Assembly: GCF_008369325.1 (NCBI RefSeq)
Contig: NZ_VOBI01000008.1
Coordinates: 204,535 to 268,534, forward strand
DNA: 64,000 nt
Reading direction: 5' to 3'
Source of the DNA: Pseudomonas sp. ANT_H12B
GTDB taxonomy: Bacteria > Pseudomonadota > Gammaproteobacteria > Pseudomonadales > Pseudomonadaceae
Numbering within the stretch: the first letter of the stretch is position 1; each line of letters begins with the position of its first letter. The notes beneath the pieces were generated by a model that saw only the letters and a program-made list of their open reading frames with translations, had not been told where the DNA came from and ran no database searches. Positions 15,306-24,580 of this stretch are shown piece by piece. The translations under genes were made by a program, and so were the position numbers.

Positions 15306-16808
15306 TCAGTCGATGCGCGGGTGCTGTTGCACCAGATTCTTGCGCTTGGCCTCCAGTTCGGCGATTTTCGCGTCGATGTCTTCGATCTTCTGTTCAATAT
15401 TGTCTTCATGTTCTTGCAGCAGTTCTTTCGCTTCCTCAAGGTCGGACGCCGCCGGGGCGGCACCACGCAAGGGCTTGTTGGCGGTTTCTTTCATGGTGAC
15501 GCCGGTTACCAGACCCACCACGGCAATCACCATCAGGTAGTACGCCGGCATGTACAGGTTGTTGGTGCTTTCCACCAGCCAGGCGACCAAGGTTGGAGTC
15601 AGGCCCGCGATCAGCACCGAGACGTTGAAGGCACTGGCCAGGGCGCTGTAGCGGATGTGGGTGGGAAACATGGCCGGCAGGGTCGAGGCCATCACGCCGA
15701 TGAAGAAATTGAGCACCACGGCAATGATCAGCAGGCCCGAAAATATCAGCCCGAGCTTGCCGCTGTTGATCAGCATGAAGGCCGGAATGGCCAGGCAGAA
15801 CAGCGCGATGCTGCCGAAGAGGATGAAGGGCCGGCGGCCAATTTTGTCGCTGATAAAGCCGATCAAGGGTTGCACGAACAACATGCCAACCATGATCGCG
15901 ATGATGATCAACACCCCATGGTTTTCGCTGTAGTGCAGGTTGTGCGAGAGGTAGCTCGGCATGTAGGTGAGCAGCATGTAGTAGGTGACGTTGGTCACGG
16001 CCACCACGCCGATGCAGGTCATCAGGCTGTGCCAGTGCTGGGTGGCGACTTCCTTGAAGGAGACTTTCGGGCCTCGCGCCAGGCCCTCGCGGTCGCCTTG
16101 TTCGAGTTTTTCGACGTGTTGCTGAAAGGCCGGGGTCTCTTCGAGCGCGTGACGCAAGTAGAGTCCGATCGCGCCCAAGGGCAGGGCGAGGAAAAACGGC
16201 AGGCGCCAGCCCCACGCCTGGAACTGCTCTTCGCCTATCACGGCGGAAATCAGCACCACCAGGCCTGCTCCGAGTACAAACCCTGCGATTGAGCCGAAGT
16301 CCAGCCAGCTCCCGAGAAAGCCGCGCTTGCGGTCCGGGGCATACTCGGCGACGAAGATCGAGGCGCCGGTGTATTCGCCGCCCACCGAGAAGCCTTGGGC
16401 CATCTTGGCCAGCAACAGCAGGATAGGGGCCCAGATGCCGATCGAGTCATAGGACGGAATCAGCCCGATGGCGAAGGTGCTCAGGGACATGATCACGATG
16501 GTGGCCGCCAGGACTTTCTGCCGGCCATATTTGTCGCCCAATGCGCCGAAGAACAGACCGCCCAGAGGGCGGATCAGGAAGGGCACCGAAAAGGTCGCCA
16601 GCGCGGCGATCATCTGCACGCTGGGGGACGCGTCGGGAAAGAACACCTTGCCGAGCACATAGGCGACAAAGCCATAGACGCCGAAGTCGAACCATTCCAT
16701 GGCATTGCCCAGTGCGGCGGCCGTGATCGCCTTGCGCATCTTGGCGTCGTCGACGATGGTGATGTCGTCCAATCCGATGGGATTGACGGTTTTCTTGCCT
16801 GATTTCAT
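15306..16808 (-). CDS. proP: Osmoregulatory proline/glycine-betaine transporter ProP
   Basis: MFS proton symporter that takes up compatible solutes under high osmolarity. 500 residues from ATG 16808 (MKSGKKTVNPIGLDDITIVD), the same length as E. coli ProP. It shows the metabolite/H+ symporter signature (ALGNAMEWFDFGVYGFVAYVLG, PLGGLFFGALGDKYGRQKVL). The cytoplasmic C-terminus is a coiled coil (EEAKELLQEHEDNIEQKIEDIDAKIAELEAKRKNLVQQHPRID), the osmosensing tail of ProP. Upstream open codons to 16880 lack a good start. No regulatory site was recognised. Confidence 0.93.
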   Translation of the reverse strand: MKSGKKTVNPIGLDDITIVDDAKMRKAITAAALGNAMEWFDFGVYGFVAYVLGKVFFPDASPSVQMIAALATFSVPFLIRPLGGLFFGALGDKYGRQKVLAATIVIMSLSTFAIGLIPSYDSIGIWAPILLLLAKMAQGFSVGGEYTGASIFVAEYAPDRKRGFLGSWLDFGSIAGFVLGAGLVVLISAVIGEEQFQAWGWRLPFFLALPLGAIGLYLRHALEETPAFQQHVEKLEQGDREGLARGPKVSFKEVATQHWHSLMTCIGVVAVTNVTYYMLLTYMPSYLSHNLHYSENHGVLIIIAIMVGMLFVQPLIGFISDKIGRRPFILFGSIALFCLAIPAFMLINSGKLGLIFSGLLIIAVVLNFFIGVMASTLPAMFPTHIRYSALASAFNVSVLIAGLTPTLVAWLVESTNNLYMPAYYLMVIAVVGLVTGVTMKETANKPLRGAAPAASDLEEAKELLQEHEDNIEQKIEDIDAKIAELEAKRKNLVQQHPRID

Positions 16809-16917
16809 GAGAATTACTCTGTCCCTGATCCCTCTCGATGCCATTGATTTAATGGCGCGTACTCCTTGGTTCAGATACATGAGGACACTGAATAATTCAC
16901 CGCCCGCCGTTTTTTTG

Positions 16918-17829
16918 TTAAATCACCGCTGTGCCGGGGTAGCTGAGTTGATCGCTGCCCAGTGAATCGCGTTGCATTGAGTGCAGGTTTTTTTCAATGG
17001 TTTCGCAGAGGTTTTCCATCTGGATCTGGTGTTCGCTGTCGCGGAACGGGCTTTGCAGATCAGTACCGATGCGCTCGATGGCCAGCAGCATGAAGCCCAC
17101 CACTGTCGAGGCCAGCGGGGTAAACCAGCCCAGGGACTCTACGAGCCCCACCGGCACAATCAGGCAGAACAGCGAAATGAACAGACGCGGAAAATAGACA
17201 TAAGGGTAGGGCAGCGGCGTATTGGCAATTCGCTCCATGCCGCCCTGGCTGTTGGACAGATCCACCAGGGTCGACTCCAGCCGCGCCAGGCGAATGCTGT
17301 CCAGGTGCCCGGCCTTGTATTCCTGGGCCAGCAGCGCCGCGGAACCGTTGAGGATATCGTTGGCAAAGTTATTGGTAGCACCGCTACGCGCGAACTCCCC
17401 GGCGGGAATAAACGCCTGAACCTCGGGCGGGCACGGCTGGCCCCGGAGATGCGCCGCCAGGCAATTTATGTACGCCACGTGACGGCGCAGCAAGGTGGAC
17501 TTCATCGGATTGACCTCATTACCCGGGTCATCCAGCAACGTCAGTACTTGCCGCGCAAAACTACGGGAGTTATTGACCATCGCCCCCCACAACGTGCGCG
17601 CTTCCCACCAGCGATTGTAGGCACTGCTGTTGCGAAAACTGATCAGCACCACCAATGCCGAACCGAGCAATGTCAGCGGCATCAGCGGCAGGGTGATCTT
17701 GCTGTTGAGAAATAGCATGAAGTCCACGGTGACGGCGATATCCCAGAGCAACAACCAGAACAGAGCCCAGCCGACATAGCCCATGGTCTTGATGATCAGA
17801 CGGTATTTTTTGATGATGGCGGCTTTCAA
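16918..17829 (-). CDS. Bestrophin-like inner-membrane channel (UPF0187)
   Basis: 303 residues with the bacterial bestrophin signatures: two N-terminal membrane helices (GYVGWALFWLLLWDIAVTV; LMPLTLLGSALVVLISF), then FRNSSAYNRWWEARTLWGAMVNNSRSF, the most conserved stretch. Two more membrane helices follow (YFPRLFISLFCLIVPVGLV; PLASTVVGFMLLAIERIG) and then DLQSPFRDSEHQIQM. Bacterial members form pentameric ion channels. The gene starts with TTG at 17829 after CGAGG. It lies just upstream of proP on the same strand, with 109 bases between them. Confidence 0.88.
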   Translation of the reverse strand: MKAAIIKKYRLIIKTMGYVGWALFWLLLWDIAVTVDFMLFLNSKITLPLMPLTLLGSALVVLISFRNSSAYNRWWEARTLWGAMVNNSRSFARQVLTLLDDPGNEVNPMKSTLLRRHVAYINCLAAHLRGQPCPPEVQAFIPAGEFARSGATNNFANDILNGSAALLAQEYKAGHLDSIRLARLESTLVDLSNSQGGMERIANTPLPYPYVYFPRLFISLFCLIVPVGLVESLGWFTPLASTVVGFMLLAIERIGTDLQSPFRDSEHQIQMENLCETIEKNLHSMQRDSLGSDQLSYPGTAVI

Positions 17830-17981
17830 GCGGCGACCTCGCGGCGAGTGGTGAGCATTAATGCTCTAACTCGGACGGTGGTTGCCGGGTAAAGGTTCGG
17901 TGGGGGCTGCGATCAATGATCCGAGCGGTGTAACCTTGCCCGCTCGCATACCCAGATAAGAAAAATAATCAGGAGTCATTG

Positions 17982-18908
17982 ATGCAACCGATCCGTCTCG
18001 GTCTGGTGGGCTACGGCAAGATTGCCCAGGATCAACATGTTCCCGCTATCCACGCCAACCCTGCGTTCCAGTTGGTGTCTGTCGCCACGCAAGGGCAGCC
18101 CTGCGCCGGGGTTGAAAACTTTCAGTCGCTGCGCGAGCTGCTCGAAAACGGCCCGCACGTCGATGCAATTGCGTTTTGCACACCGCCGCAAGGACGCTTC
18201 GCGCTGGTGCAACAAGCGTTGGCCGCGGGCAAACATGTGCTGGTCGAAAAACCGCCGTGTGCCACGTTGGGTGAAGCGATGGCGTTGGTGAATCAGGTCG
18301 CGGAGCAAGGCGTCAGTGGTTTGTTCGCCTGGCATTCACGTTACGCGCCCGGCATCGAAGCGGCCCGTGACTGGCTGACCGGCCGCACCCTGCAAAGCGT
18401 ACAGATCGACTGGAAGGAAGACGTGCGCAAGTGGCACCCCGGCCAGGCATGGATCTGGCAACCCGGCGGCCTGGGCGTCTTCGATCCCGGCATCAATGCC
18501 TTGTCGATTGCCACCCACCTGCTGGCGCTGCCGCTGTTTGTCGAGTCTGCCGAATTGCGAGTCCCCAGCAACTGCCAGTCGCCGATTGCCGCGTCCATCA
18601 AGATGTCTGATGCGCGCCACCTCGATGTCCGCGCGGAATTCGATTTCGATCACGGTCACGAGGAACTCTGGAGCATCGAGATTCGCTGCACCGAAGGCAT
18701 CCTGCGACTGGACAACGGAGGCGCGCTGTTGAGTATTGATGGCGTGCGCCAAGCCGTATCGGAGGAGGGCGAGTACGCGGCGGTGTATCGGCATTTTCAA
18801 CAGCTGATCGGTGACAAAGCCAGTGATCTGGACCTTCAACCGCTGCGACTGGTCGCCGACAGCTTTTTTGTCGGCAGTCGGGCGTCGGTTGAGCCGTTCT
18901 ACGATTAG
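17982..18908 (+). CDS. gal: D-galactose 1-dehydrogenase (Gfo/Idh/MocA family)
   Basis: NAD(P)-dependent oxidation of D-galactose to galactonolactone, cytoplasmic. The 308-residue sequence closely resembles my memory of the Pseudomonas fluorescens galactose dehydrogenase. It has an N-terminal Rossmann fold with GLVGYGKIAQDQHVPAI (residues 7-23), the EKPPCATL segment typical of the family (EKP motif), WKEDVRKWHPGQAWIWQPGG and GVFDPGINALSI. The ATG at 17982 has AGGAG six bases before it. No galactonate genes are adjacent; trmK follows on the same strand after 120 bases. Confidence 0.92.
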   Translation: MQPIRLGLVGYGKIAQDQHVPAIHANPAFQLVSVATQGQPCAGVENFQSLRELLENGPHVDAIAFCTPPQGRFALVQQALAAGKHVLVEKPPCATLGEAMALVNQVAEQGVSGLFAWHSRYAPGIEAARDWLTGRTLQSVQIDWKEDVRKWHPGQAWIWQPGGLGVFDPGINALSIATHLLALPLFVESAELRVPSNCQSPIAASIKMSDARHLDVRAEFDFDHGHEELWSIEIRCTEGILRLDNGGALLSIDGVRQAVSEEGEYAAVYRHFQQLIGDKASDLDLQPLRLVADSFFVGSRASVEPFYD

Positions 18909-19028
18909 CGGCCACGGGTCGAGCCATGGCGCTGGTCGCAGGCATTTGAAATGCACGGCGTTGCTCGATAGAGTCGCGCCCCGATCCGGCCACAGGTGCC
19001 GGACGTTCGTGGTAACAAGGGGTTGCAG

Positions 19029-19724
19029 TTGAACGAACAGACATTGTCCATGCGCCTGGAACGCGTGGCGACACATGTGCCAGCCGGTGCGCGACTGGCC
19101 GATATCGGCTCGGATCACGGCTACCTGCCGGTGGCGTTGATGCGCCGTGGCGCCATCACGGCGGCGGTGGCCGGCGAGGTGGCATTGACGCCGTTCCTCT
19201 CGGCCGAACGCACCGTGCGCGAGAACGGCCAAGACCTGCGGATCACCGTGCGCCTGGCCAATGGCCTGGCGGCGATCGAGCCGAGCGACGGGATCACGGC
19301 GATCAGCATCTGCGGCATGGGCGGCGAGACGATCCGCGACATCCTCGACAGCGGCAAGGCGCGCCTGAACGGTCGGGAACGCCTGATCCTGCAGCCCAAC
19401 GGCGGCGAGCAGCCACTGCGCCAATGGCTGATGGAAAATGACTACCGCATCCTCTGCGAGGAACTGCTGCGGGAGAACCGCTTCGACTACGAAATCATCG
19501 TCGCCGAGCGCGCCGGGCCGGTGATGTACACCGCCGAGGAGCTGTACTTCGGCCCGCTGCAGATGCAGGCACGCAGCCCGGCGTTCCTGCTCAAGTGGCA
19601 GCGCATACTGCGCGAGAAGCAGAAGACCCTGACCCAGTTCGCCAGGGCGCGGCAGGCCGTGCCCGAGCAGAAGATGCAAGACATCGCCCGGCAGGCCCGG
19701 TGGATCACAGAACTGCTGGCTTGA
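19029..19724 (+). CDS. trmK: tRNA (adenine(22)-N(1))-methyltransferase TrmK
   Basis: SAM-dependent enzyme that methylates A22 of tRNAs with a long variable arm. 231 residues: the Rossmann methyltransferase core has ADIGSDHGYLPVALMRRG (SAM motif I, residues 25-42), ICGMGGETIRDIL and LQPNGGEQPLRQWL (the NPP-like motif replaced by QPNG), then a C-terminal coiled-coil tail (LLKWQRILREKQKTL). The start is most likely the TTG at 19029, with AAGGGG upstream. The family is well known from Bacillus (YqfN) and is also present in Pseudomonas. Confidence 0.88.
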   Translation: MNEQTLSMRLERVATHVPAGARLADIGSDHGYLPVALMRRGAITAAVAGEVALTPFLSAERTVRENGQDLRITVRLANGLAAIEPSDGITAISICGMGGETIRDILDSGKARLNGRERLILQPNGGEQPLRQWLMENDYRILCEELLRENRFDYEIIVAERAGPVMYTAEELYFGPLQMQARSPAFLLKWQRILREKQKTLTQFARARQAVPEQKMQDIARQARWITELLA

Positions 19725-19753
19725 GCCCGATCCAGGGCGGAGGTTAAAAGTGA

Positions 19754-20062
19754 TTAACCCAGCATCTGCTCGGCGAGCAGAACCACCGCGATGATGATCA
19801 TGGCCGCTCCCGAGAAACGACTGACGAAACGAGCCGCCGCTGGACGTGCTCGCAATACGACCTGTGAGCCAAATCCGACCAGCAAATAGATAACGCCACA
19901 ACTGACGGTGTGGATGAGACCCAGCGCAATCATCTGCATCGGCACAGGCCAGGCAGCGGCAGCGTCGGTAAATTGAGGCAGTAGCGCCGGGAACAGCAGG
20001 AAGATCTTCGGATGCAGGCCGCTCACGCATAGCCCCTTGATCGCCCAGCGCCTCCAGCTGCC
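19754..20062 (-). pseudogene. 3' fragment of a LysE/RhtB-family exporter gene
   Basis: Reads as the C-terminal half of an amino-acid exporter (GSWRRWAIKGLCVSGLHPKIFLLFPALLPQFT, then two membrane helices IALGLIHTVSCGVIYLLVGFG and FSGAAMIIIAVVLLAEQMLG). The N-terminal half is missing; upstream of 20062 the sequence changes to a PAS-domain fragment. Confidence 0.8.
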
Positions 20063-20070
20063 CGACGCCT

Positions 20071-20190
20071 GAATGTCATCAGCGTGCCGTCGCGCACGGC
20101 TTTGTAGATCGGGCACTCTTCGACCGGGTAATGACTGCCGTCCGCGTGAGTGTGGTGGTGAATGCGATGGATGTTCTTGCCGATCATGTC
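20071..20190 (-). pseudogene. PAS-domain fragment
   Basis: About 40 codons, DMIGKNIHRIHHHTHADGSHYPVEECPIYKAVRDGT, match the end of a PAS domain of the kind found in sensor kinases and GGDEF proteins. No start, no output domain. It abuts the LysE fragment, so two unrelated gene pieces were fused by deletion. Confidence 0.65.
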
Positions 20191-20286
20191 CTGCGGTTGG
20201 TGAGACGCTGATTTTGGGCCGATAGCTGCCTGCCGATTGATTCGCCCGGCTCCCACGGTCTCGCGCCGGTCTTGGCGGGGCGCATT

Positions 20287-20308
20287 ACCTCCCAGTACTA
20301 AAGGAGGT
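20287..20308 (+). promoter_or_regulatory. Hairpin that pairs with a strong ribosome binding site
   Basis: ACCTCC (20287-20292) is complementary to GGAGGT (20303-20308), which is the Shine-Dalgarno sequence of the small frame at 20313. The loop is ten bases. Confidence 0.4.
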
Positions 20309-20312
20309 GCCA

Positions 20313-20414
20313 ATGAAAGCTAAAGGACCATTCCAGTCTGGCCTCATAGGTTTAGGCTCAATCCCACGATTCAAAGATACCGGCTGCGATGGCCCCTCCA
20401 CCTCTGCACCTTAA
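20313..20414 (+). CDS. Candidate 33-residue peptide gene with a near-perfect ribosome binding site
   Basis: ATG at 20313, five bases after AAAGGAGGT (one of the best Shine-Dalgarno matches in the window). The peptide begins MKAKGPFQSGLIGLG and ends GCDGPSTSAP, with one cysteine. The SD can be hidden by the hairpin 20287-20308. It precedes the alcohol dehydrogenase gene by 144 bases and could be a leader peptide or an independent small protein. It matches no family I know; it may also be the remnant start of a longer gene, since the surroundings are full of fragments. Confidence 0.4.
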   Translation: MKAKGPFQSGLIGLGSIPRFKDTGCDGPSTSAP

Positions 20415-20558
20415 AACACTGTTCGCCTGAACACTTGATGCAGCCCCGTCACCCGCTGAACTTCGTCAATGATGACTATCCGACGAGCCTCACAGCCTGC
20501 GATATGAGTAGAAAACCTCACCTGAATTCCGAGTTTCCAGAATAAAAGAGGATTTATC

Positions 20559-21707
20559 ATGAGCAGCACCTTCTTCATTCCATCCGTGAACATGATGGGC
20601 ATTGGCAGTCTCGACGAAGCGATGCTCGCCATCCGCAAATATGGTTTCCGTAAAGCCTTGATCGTCACGGATGCAGGCCTGGCCAAAGCCGGCGTGGCCG
20701 CCAAGGTAGCCAGCCTTCTGGCCCAGCAGGACATCAACTCCACCCTGTTTGATGGCGCCAAACCGAATCCGACGGTCAGCAATGTCGAGAAAGGTCTTGA
20801 GCTGCTCGGCCGCAGCGATTGTGATTTCATTATTTCCCTGGGTGGCGGTTCACCCCATGACTGCGCCAAGGGCATTGCCCTGTGCGCCGCCAACGGCGGG
20901 CACATCAGTGATTACGAAGGCGTGGATCAATCCGCCAAGCCACAGATGCCACTGATCGCGATCAATACCACCGCTGGCACGGCGAGTGAAATGACCCGTT
21001 TCTGCATCATTACCGACGAAGTCCGGCACGTGAAAATGGCCATCGTCGACCGTAACGTCACTCCACTGTTGTCGATCAACGATCCTTCGCTGATGGCAGG
21101 CATGCCCAAAGGCCTGACGGCCGCCACCGGCATGGACGCGCTGACCCACGCTATCGAAGCCTACGTGTCGACTGCGGCAACGCCGATCACCGATGCCTGT
21201 GCACTCAAGGCCGTGGAATTGATCTCGGCCAACCTGCGCACTGCCGTTGCCCAGGGTGACGACATGACCGCCCGGGAAAATATGGCCTACGCGCAATTTC
21301 TTGCCGGCATGGCCTTCAACAATGCTTCGCTGGGCTATGTCCACGCCATGGCGCACCAACTGGGTGGTTTCTACGACCTGCCTCACGGTGTCTGTAATGC
21401 GATCCTGCTGCCCCATGTCGCCAGCTTCAACGCCAGCGTATGTCCAGCCCGGTTTAAAGACATCGCCAACGCAATGGGTGTCGACACCCAGCATCTGGAT
21501 GCGGAAAAAGGCGCCGCCGCGGCCATCACCGCCATCCGTAAACTGTCTTCGGATGTCGGTATTCCGAGTGGCCTCGCCGAACTGGGCGCCAAGGCCGACG
21601 ACATCCCGATCCTGGCAACCAATGCCATGAAGGACGCCTGCGGTTTTACCAATCCGCGTCCCGCCAATCAGGACGAGATCGAGCAGATTTTCCATACCGC
21701 GATGTAA
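20559..21707 (+). CDS. Iron-containing (group III) alcohol dehydrogenase
   Basis: 382 residues, NAD-dependent, cytoplasmic. It has the N-terminal nucleotide domain with [17 protein letters not shown] (GGGS motif, residues 92-108) and the all-helical metal domain. Metal ligands are visible in [43 protein letters not shown]: the Asp, and the three His of the Fe-ADH family. It is close to YiaY/AdhB-type enzymes that oxidise short primary alcohols or act on lactaldehyde and butanol. The ATG at 20559 has AGAGGA upstream. It is followed by its own terminator (21735-21772). Confidence 0.9.
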   Translation: MSSTFFIPSVNMMGIGSLDEAMLAIRKYGFRKALIVTDAGLAKAGVAAKVASLLAQQDINSTLFDGAKPNPTVSNVEKGLELLGRSDCDFIISLGGGSPHDCAKGIALCAANGGHISDYEGVDQSAKPQMPLIAINTTAGTASEMTRFCIITDEVRHVKMAIVDRNVTPLLSINDPSLMAGMPKGLTAATGMDALTHAIEAYVSTAATPITDACALKAVELISANLRTAVAQGDDMTARENMAYAQFLAGMAFNNASLGYVHAMAHQLGGFYDLPHGVCNAILLPHVASFNASVCPARFKDIANAMGVDTQHLDAEKGAAAAITAIRKLSSDVGIPSGLAELGAKADDIPILATNAMKDACGFTNPRPANQDEIEQIFHTAM

Positions 21708-21734
21708 TCGATGTGAAGTGACGACAGCCAGATC

Positions 21735-21772
21735 AAAAGCCCCGCCTTCGGTAGAAGTGCGGGACTTTTTTT
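21735..21772 (+). terminator. Rho-independent terminator of the alcohol dehydrogenase gene
   Basis: Stem of AAAAG, CCCGC and CTTC pairing with GAAG, GCGGG and CTTTT around GGTA, ending in seven T. Confidence 0.88.
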
Positions 21773-22175
21773 GTTCGCGGATTACTCGACTTTGGACCCC
21801 GGCAAGCCCTGAGTAACTCGCCATTCCTTGAGTGTGCCGGTGATGCCTTCGACTGAATCGACTGAATCGACTGCATCTGTATTTGAACAAAATCTATTGC
21901 CGCCAGTATGGTTGCGGTCGGAACTGGCTTCTGAGTAACCAATAATTGCGGTGAAATGGCAATGAGGGTTTAAACCATCCGTTGATGGGGCAAGGTTTTG
22001 GAAAAGTAGTTGCCCGAGAGATAAAAGCAAAACCCCGACAGGGCAAGCAAGGCTCCTAAAGAGTGGATGGTTGCAATAGGCGAACGTTGACTCGTCGAAA
22101 GCGACAGCCACATACGCTCAGTCGTATGTGTAGTGGTTGAAATGTTTCAGCTGCTGTCTTAACTGGAGAGATGAC
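21773..22175. other. Intergenic region with a short 9-bp tandem repeat
   Basis: No convincing gene. At 21851-21877 the unit GACTGAATC occurs three times in a row (third copy with one change). The remainder must hold the promoter of the SDR gene; no clear -35/-10 pair was picked out. Confidence 0.45.
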
Positions 22176-22940
22176 ATGACTGATTTTATCCCTACCCCGA
22201 ACGAAATCGCTGGCAAAGTTGTGATTGTTACGGGGGCCGCCAGTGGTATTGGCCGCGCAATCGCAGAGCTGTTCCATGCTCGGGGCGCCAAAGTAATTGC
22301 TGAAGATATCAATCCAGAGGTGAAAAGCTTAGAACGTCCAGGGTTGGTTCCTTTCGTGGCTGATATTACCGTCGATGGCTCGGCTGAAGCGGCTGTTTTC
22401 TTGGCTGTACAGCACTTCGGCAAGCTCGATGTACTGGTCAATAATGCAGGTCGAATCATCTACAAACCGCTGATTGAAATGACGCGCGAGGATTGGAGCT
22501 GGCAGATGGAGACGAACGTTACTGGCGCGTTCCTTCACTCGCGAGAAGCCGCAAAAGAAATGATGAAGCAAAACTCGGGCGCAATCGTCAACATCGCCTC
22601 CTATGCTTCTTACTTCGCCTTTCCGGGCATCGCGGCCTACACCGCATCGAAAGGGGCACTGGCCCAGTTGACCCGGACTCAAGCCCTGGAGGCGATTGGT
22701 CATGGGATCCGGGTCAACGCGATTGGCGTAGGTGATGTGGTCACCAACCTCCTCAATCACTTTATGGAAGACGGACCAGGCTTCCTGGAAGAACACGGTA
22801 AGTCGGCGCCAATCGGCCGGGCGGCTTCTCCTGACGAAATCGCGGAGATCGTTGCATTTTTGGCCTCCGAGCGTGCCAGCTTTATTGTCGGTTCGGTCGT
22901 TATGGCCGATGGCGGTATGAGCATTCCTGTCGGCAGTTAA
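22176..22940 (+). CDS. Short-chain dehydrogenase/reductase (SDR)
   Basis: 254 residues, classical SDR. The cofactor motif is VTGAASGIGRAIAELF (TGxxxGxG, residues 18-33); VLVNNAGRII has the NNAG motif; the catalytic Ser is in VNIASYASYF and the Tyr/Lys in AAYTASKGAL. The C-terminus ends FIVGSVVMADGGMSIP, as in FabG-like enzymes. Substrate unknown. The ATG at 22176 has GGAGAG upstream. A broken flavin-reductase-like gene follows on the same strand, and an AraC gene is convergent beyond it. Confidence 0.88.
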   Translation: MTDFIPTPNEIAGKVVIVTGAASGIGRAIAELFHARGAKVIAEDINPEVKSLERPGLVPFVADITVDGSAEAAVFLAVQHFGKLDVLVNNAGRIIYKPLIEMTREDWSWQMETNVTGAFLHSREAAKEMMKQNSGAIVNIASYASYFAFPGIAAYTASKGALAQLTRTQALEAIGHGIRVNAIGVGDVVTNLLNHFMEDGPGFLEEHGKSAPIGRAASPDEIAEIVAFLASERASFIVGSVVMADGGMSIPVGS

Positions 22941-23019
22941 TTTCCCGCTTGCGTAAGCGACATGGCTCAGGCTGTGTCGCTTGATTTTGATCGAGCTTGA
23001 TTTGACGCTGGAGAAAGAC

Positions 23020-23470
23020 ATGGCCATTTTGGGAAAATCCAACTATCCACTAATTGATGTGCGTCGACATCTGGAGACGGGTCCGATTGTGCTGGTTAGT
23101 TCAGCCTGGAAGGGCGAGACGAATATCATGACGATGGGCTGGCATATGATGATGCCGTTCTCGCCGGCACTGTTCGGTTGCTACATCTGGGCAGGAAACC
23201 ACAGCTACAGTTTGATTCGGAATAGCCAAAAGTGTGTGATCAATATTCCTACGGTTGAGTTGGCCTCAAAAGTAGTGGCTGTGGGTAATAGTGCAGGAGA
23301 TAAAATGGATAAATTTAGAGAGTTTGGTCTTTGTATGGGAAGTGCTAAAGGCAAATGTCGCGATTTCAGTGAGCAATCCGAGAACCCTTCATTATCGCGG
23401 CCAAGGCGAATTCATGGTTGCTGGAGAGACAATAAGTTTTCGTGACGATTTTAAACCGCAGAATCTCTGA
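23020..23470 (+). pseudogene. Flavin-reductase-like gene with internal deletion and frameshift
   Basis: Starts normally at ATG 23020 (MAILGKSNYPLIDVRRHLETGPIVLVSSAWKGETNIMTMGWHMMMPFSPALFGCYIW), the FMN-binding flavin-reductase-like family. After about residue 105 (DKFREFGL) the sequence changes, and near 23390 the family's C-terminus appears in another frame (LHYRGQGEFMVAGETISF) ending at TGA 23468-23470. Normal members are near 190-200 residues, so roughly 50 residues of the middle are lost in addition to the frame change. Confidence 0.82.
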
Positions 23471-23500
23471 TCTGAATAAAGGCCAGATCAATAATCCTAT

Positions 23501-24403
23501 TCATTTTCGGTAGTGGCTTGGAGGAACACCGGCTTCCCGTTTGAATACCTGGGAGAAGTGGCTGGCACTGCTGTAGCCAACGTCCATGCCAATATCAATG
23601 ATGCTTCTTTCGGTTTCTATGAGGAGCTGCTTTGCTTTGCTCATTCTCAGTTTTATGAAGTATTGAGAGGGTGAATGCCCGGTCGCACGTTTGAACAGAC
23701 GACTGAAATGGTACTCGCTCATTCCAATTTCATTAGCTAGATCAGCCAAACAAAAATCTTCTCCGAGCTTTTTCTCCATCGTATTTACAACACGCTTCAG
23801 CTTGAATGCTGGCAGCGCATTGCGATGAGCAATGTTTTCGGCTCCAGCGTCAAGATACCTACGGACCAGGTGCACGGCGATGCACTGTGCGATCCCTTGT
23901 ATCAAGAGTGCGCTGGTTTCTCCCCTGGTGGTCAGCTCAACTCTAAACTGTTCGAGTAACACTGACAGCGACTCGTCTCGACCTCCTGAGATTTCGCGCA
24001 AACGAATTGAGCTTGCTTGTCCCTCGTGGCCTTCTTGGATCGCACGTTCAAGTAGCTGGAGTGCGATGTAAATATGCATGACCACAAAAGGCTCCGAGCC
24101 GGAAACGCGCCAACGCATTTCGTAAGGGACCGAGGAGGTGGTAAGGAAAAAGTCTCCCTTTTTCACCTCGCTTGAACTCCAGTCCTCACCGGCTACTCGT
24201 TCTTCAACTGTTGCATCACCGGATAGAACCCAAACGATGAGCGGTTCAGCTACAGCGGGCACGATGAGGCTTTCCTCTATACGTTCTCGGTTAAAAATCT
24301 GCACCAATATGTCTTTCGAGGAAATGCCGTCGGTTGCGGCAATGCGTTCACCGGGGATGTGTCCTTCTAAACCGGTTGCAGAGGTTCGCTCAGCGGGCTT
24401 CAC
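23501..24403 (-). CDS. AraC-family transcriptional regulator
   Basis: 300 residues. The C-terminal 100 residues are the double HTH (LADLANEIGMSEYHFSRLFKRATGHSPSQYF, then SIIDIGMDVGYSSASHFSQVFKREAGVPPSHYRK). The N-terminal 190 residues form a cupin-like sensor region with no recognised ligand. A VQIFNRERIEESLIVPAVAEPLIVWVLSG start resembles regulators of oxidoreductase or aromatic catabolism genes. It ends 30 bases from the pseudogene on the opposite strand and is divergent from the sigma-54 operon at 24750, with 346 bases between them. Confidence 0.86.
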   Translation of the reverse strand: MKPAERTSATGLEGHIPGERIAATDGISSKDILVQIFNRERIEESLIVPAVAEPLIVWVLSGDATVEERVAGEDWSSSEVKKGDFFLTTSSVPYEMRWRVSGSEPFVVMHIYIALQLLERAIQEGHEGQASSIRLREISGGRDESLSVLLEQFRVELTTRGETSALLIQGIAQCIAVHLVRRYLDAGAENIAHRNALPAFKLKRVVNTMEKKLGEDFCLADLANEIGMSEYHFSRLFKRATGHSPSQYFIKLRMSKAKQLLIETERSIIDIGMDVGYSSASHFSQVFKREAGVPPSHYRK

Positions 24404-24561
24404 GACTCGTCCCCTTAAAGGTATCTATGAAAAATAAAATTATCATATGCCTGAACAAGCCAGGGTAGTTGGAGGCTTCGAGGCGCTCCTTTAGCGTTGG
24501 CGTGAGTGCGAGAGGTTGAGTCGCGAGGCGAGGTTGCCGAGCGCACGCCCGGGTATTTCTC

Positions 24562-24580
24562 ATTGAACTATTTTTTTCAG
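24562..24580. promoter_or_regulatory. Candidate enhancer site of operon 1 (ATTGAA-N8-TTCAG)
   Basis: Contains the inverted pair TGAA-N8-TTCA. The same pattern, with matching flanking A/T and G, occurs at 30769-30787. Its centre is about 96 bp upstream of the -24 element, a normal enhancer distance. Probably bound by the PrpR-type activator at 46483. Confidence 0.45.

Noticed and set aside
15321..16292. Plus-strand open frame of 323 codons
   Set aside because: Antisense to proP; His/Gln/Arg-rich composition typical of a shadow frame.
18336..20030. Long minus-strand open frame of 564 codons
   Set aside because: Antisense to gal and trmK, which have clear family motifs; the translated sequence is low-complexity and Arg/Gln/His-rich, a GC-rich shadow.
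21851..21877. Threefold GACTGAATC repeat as possible origin or iteron
   Set aside because: Only three short units, no AT-rich region or replication gene nearby.
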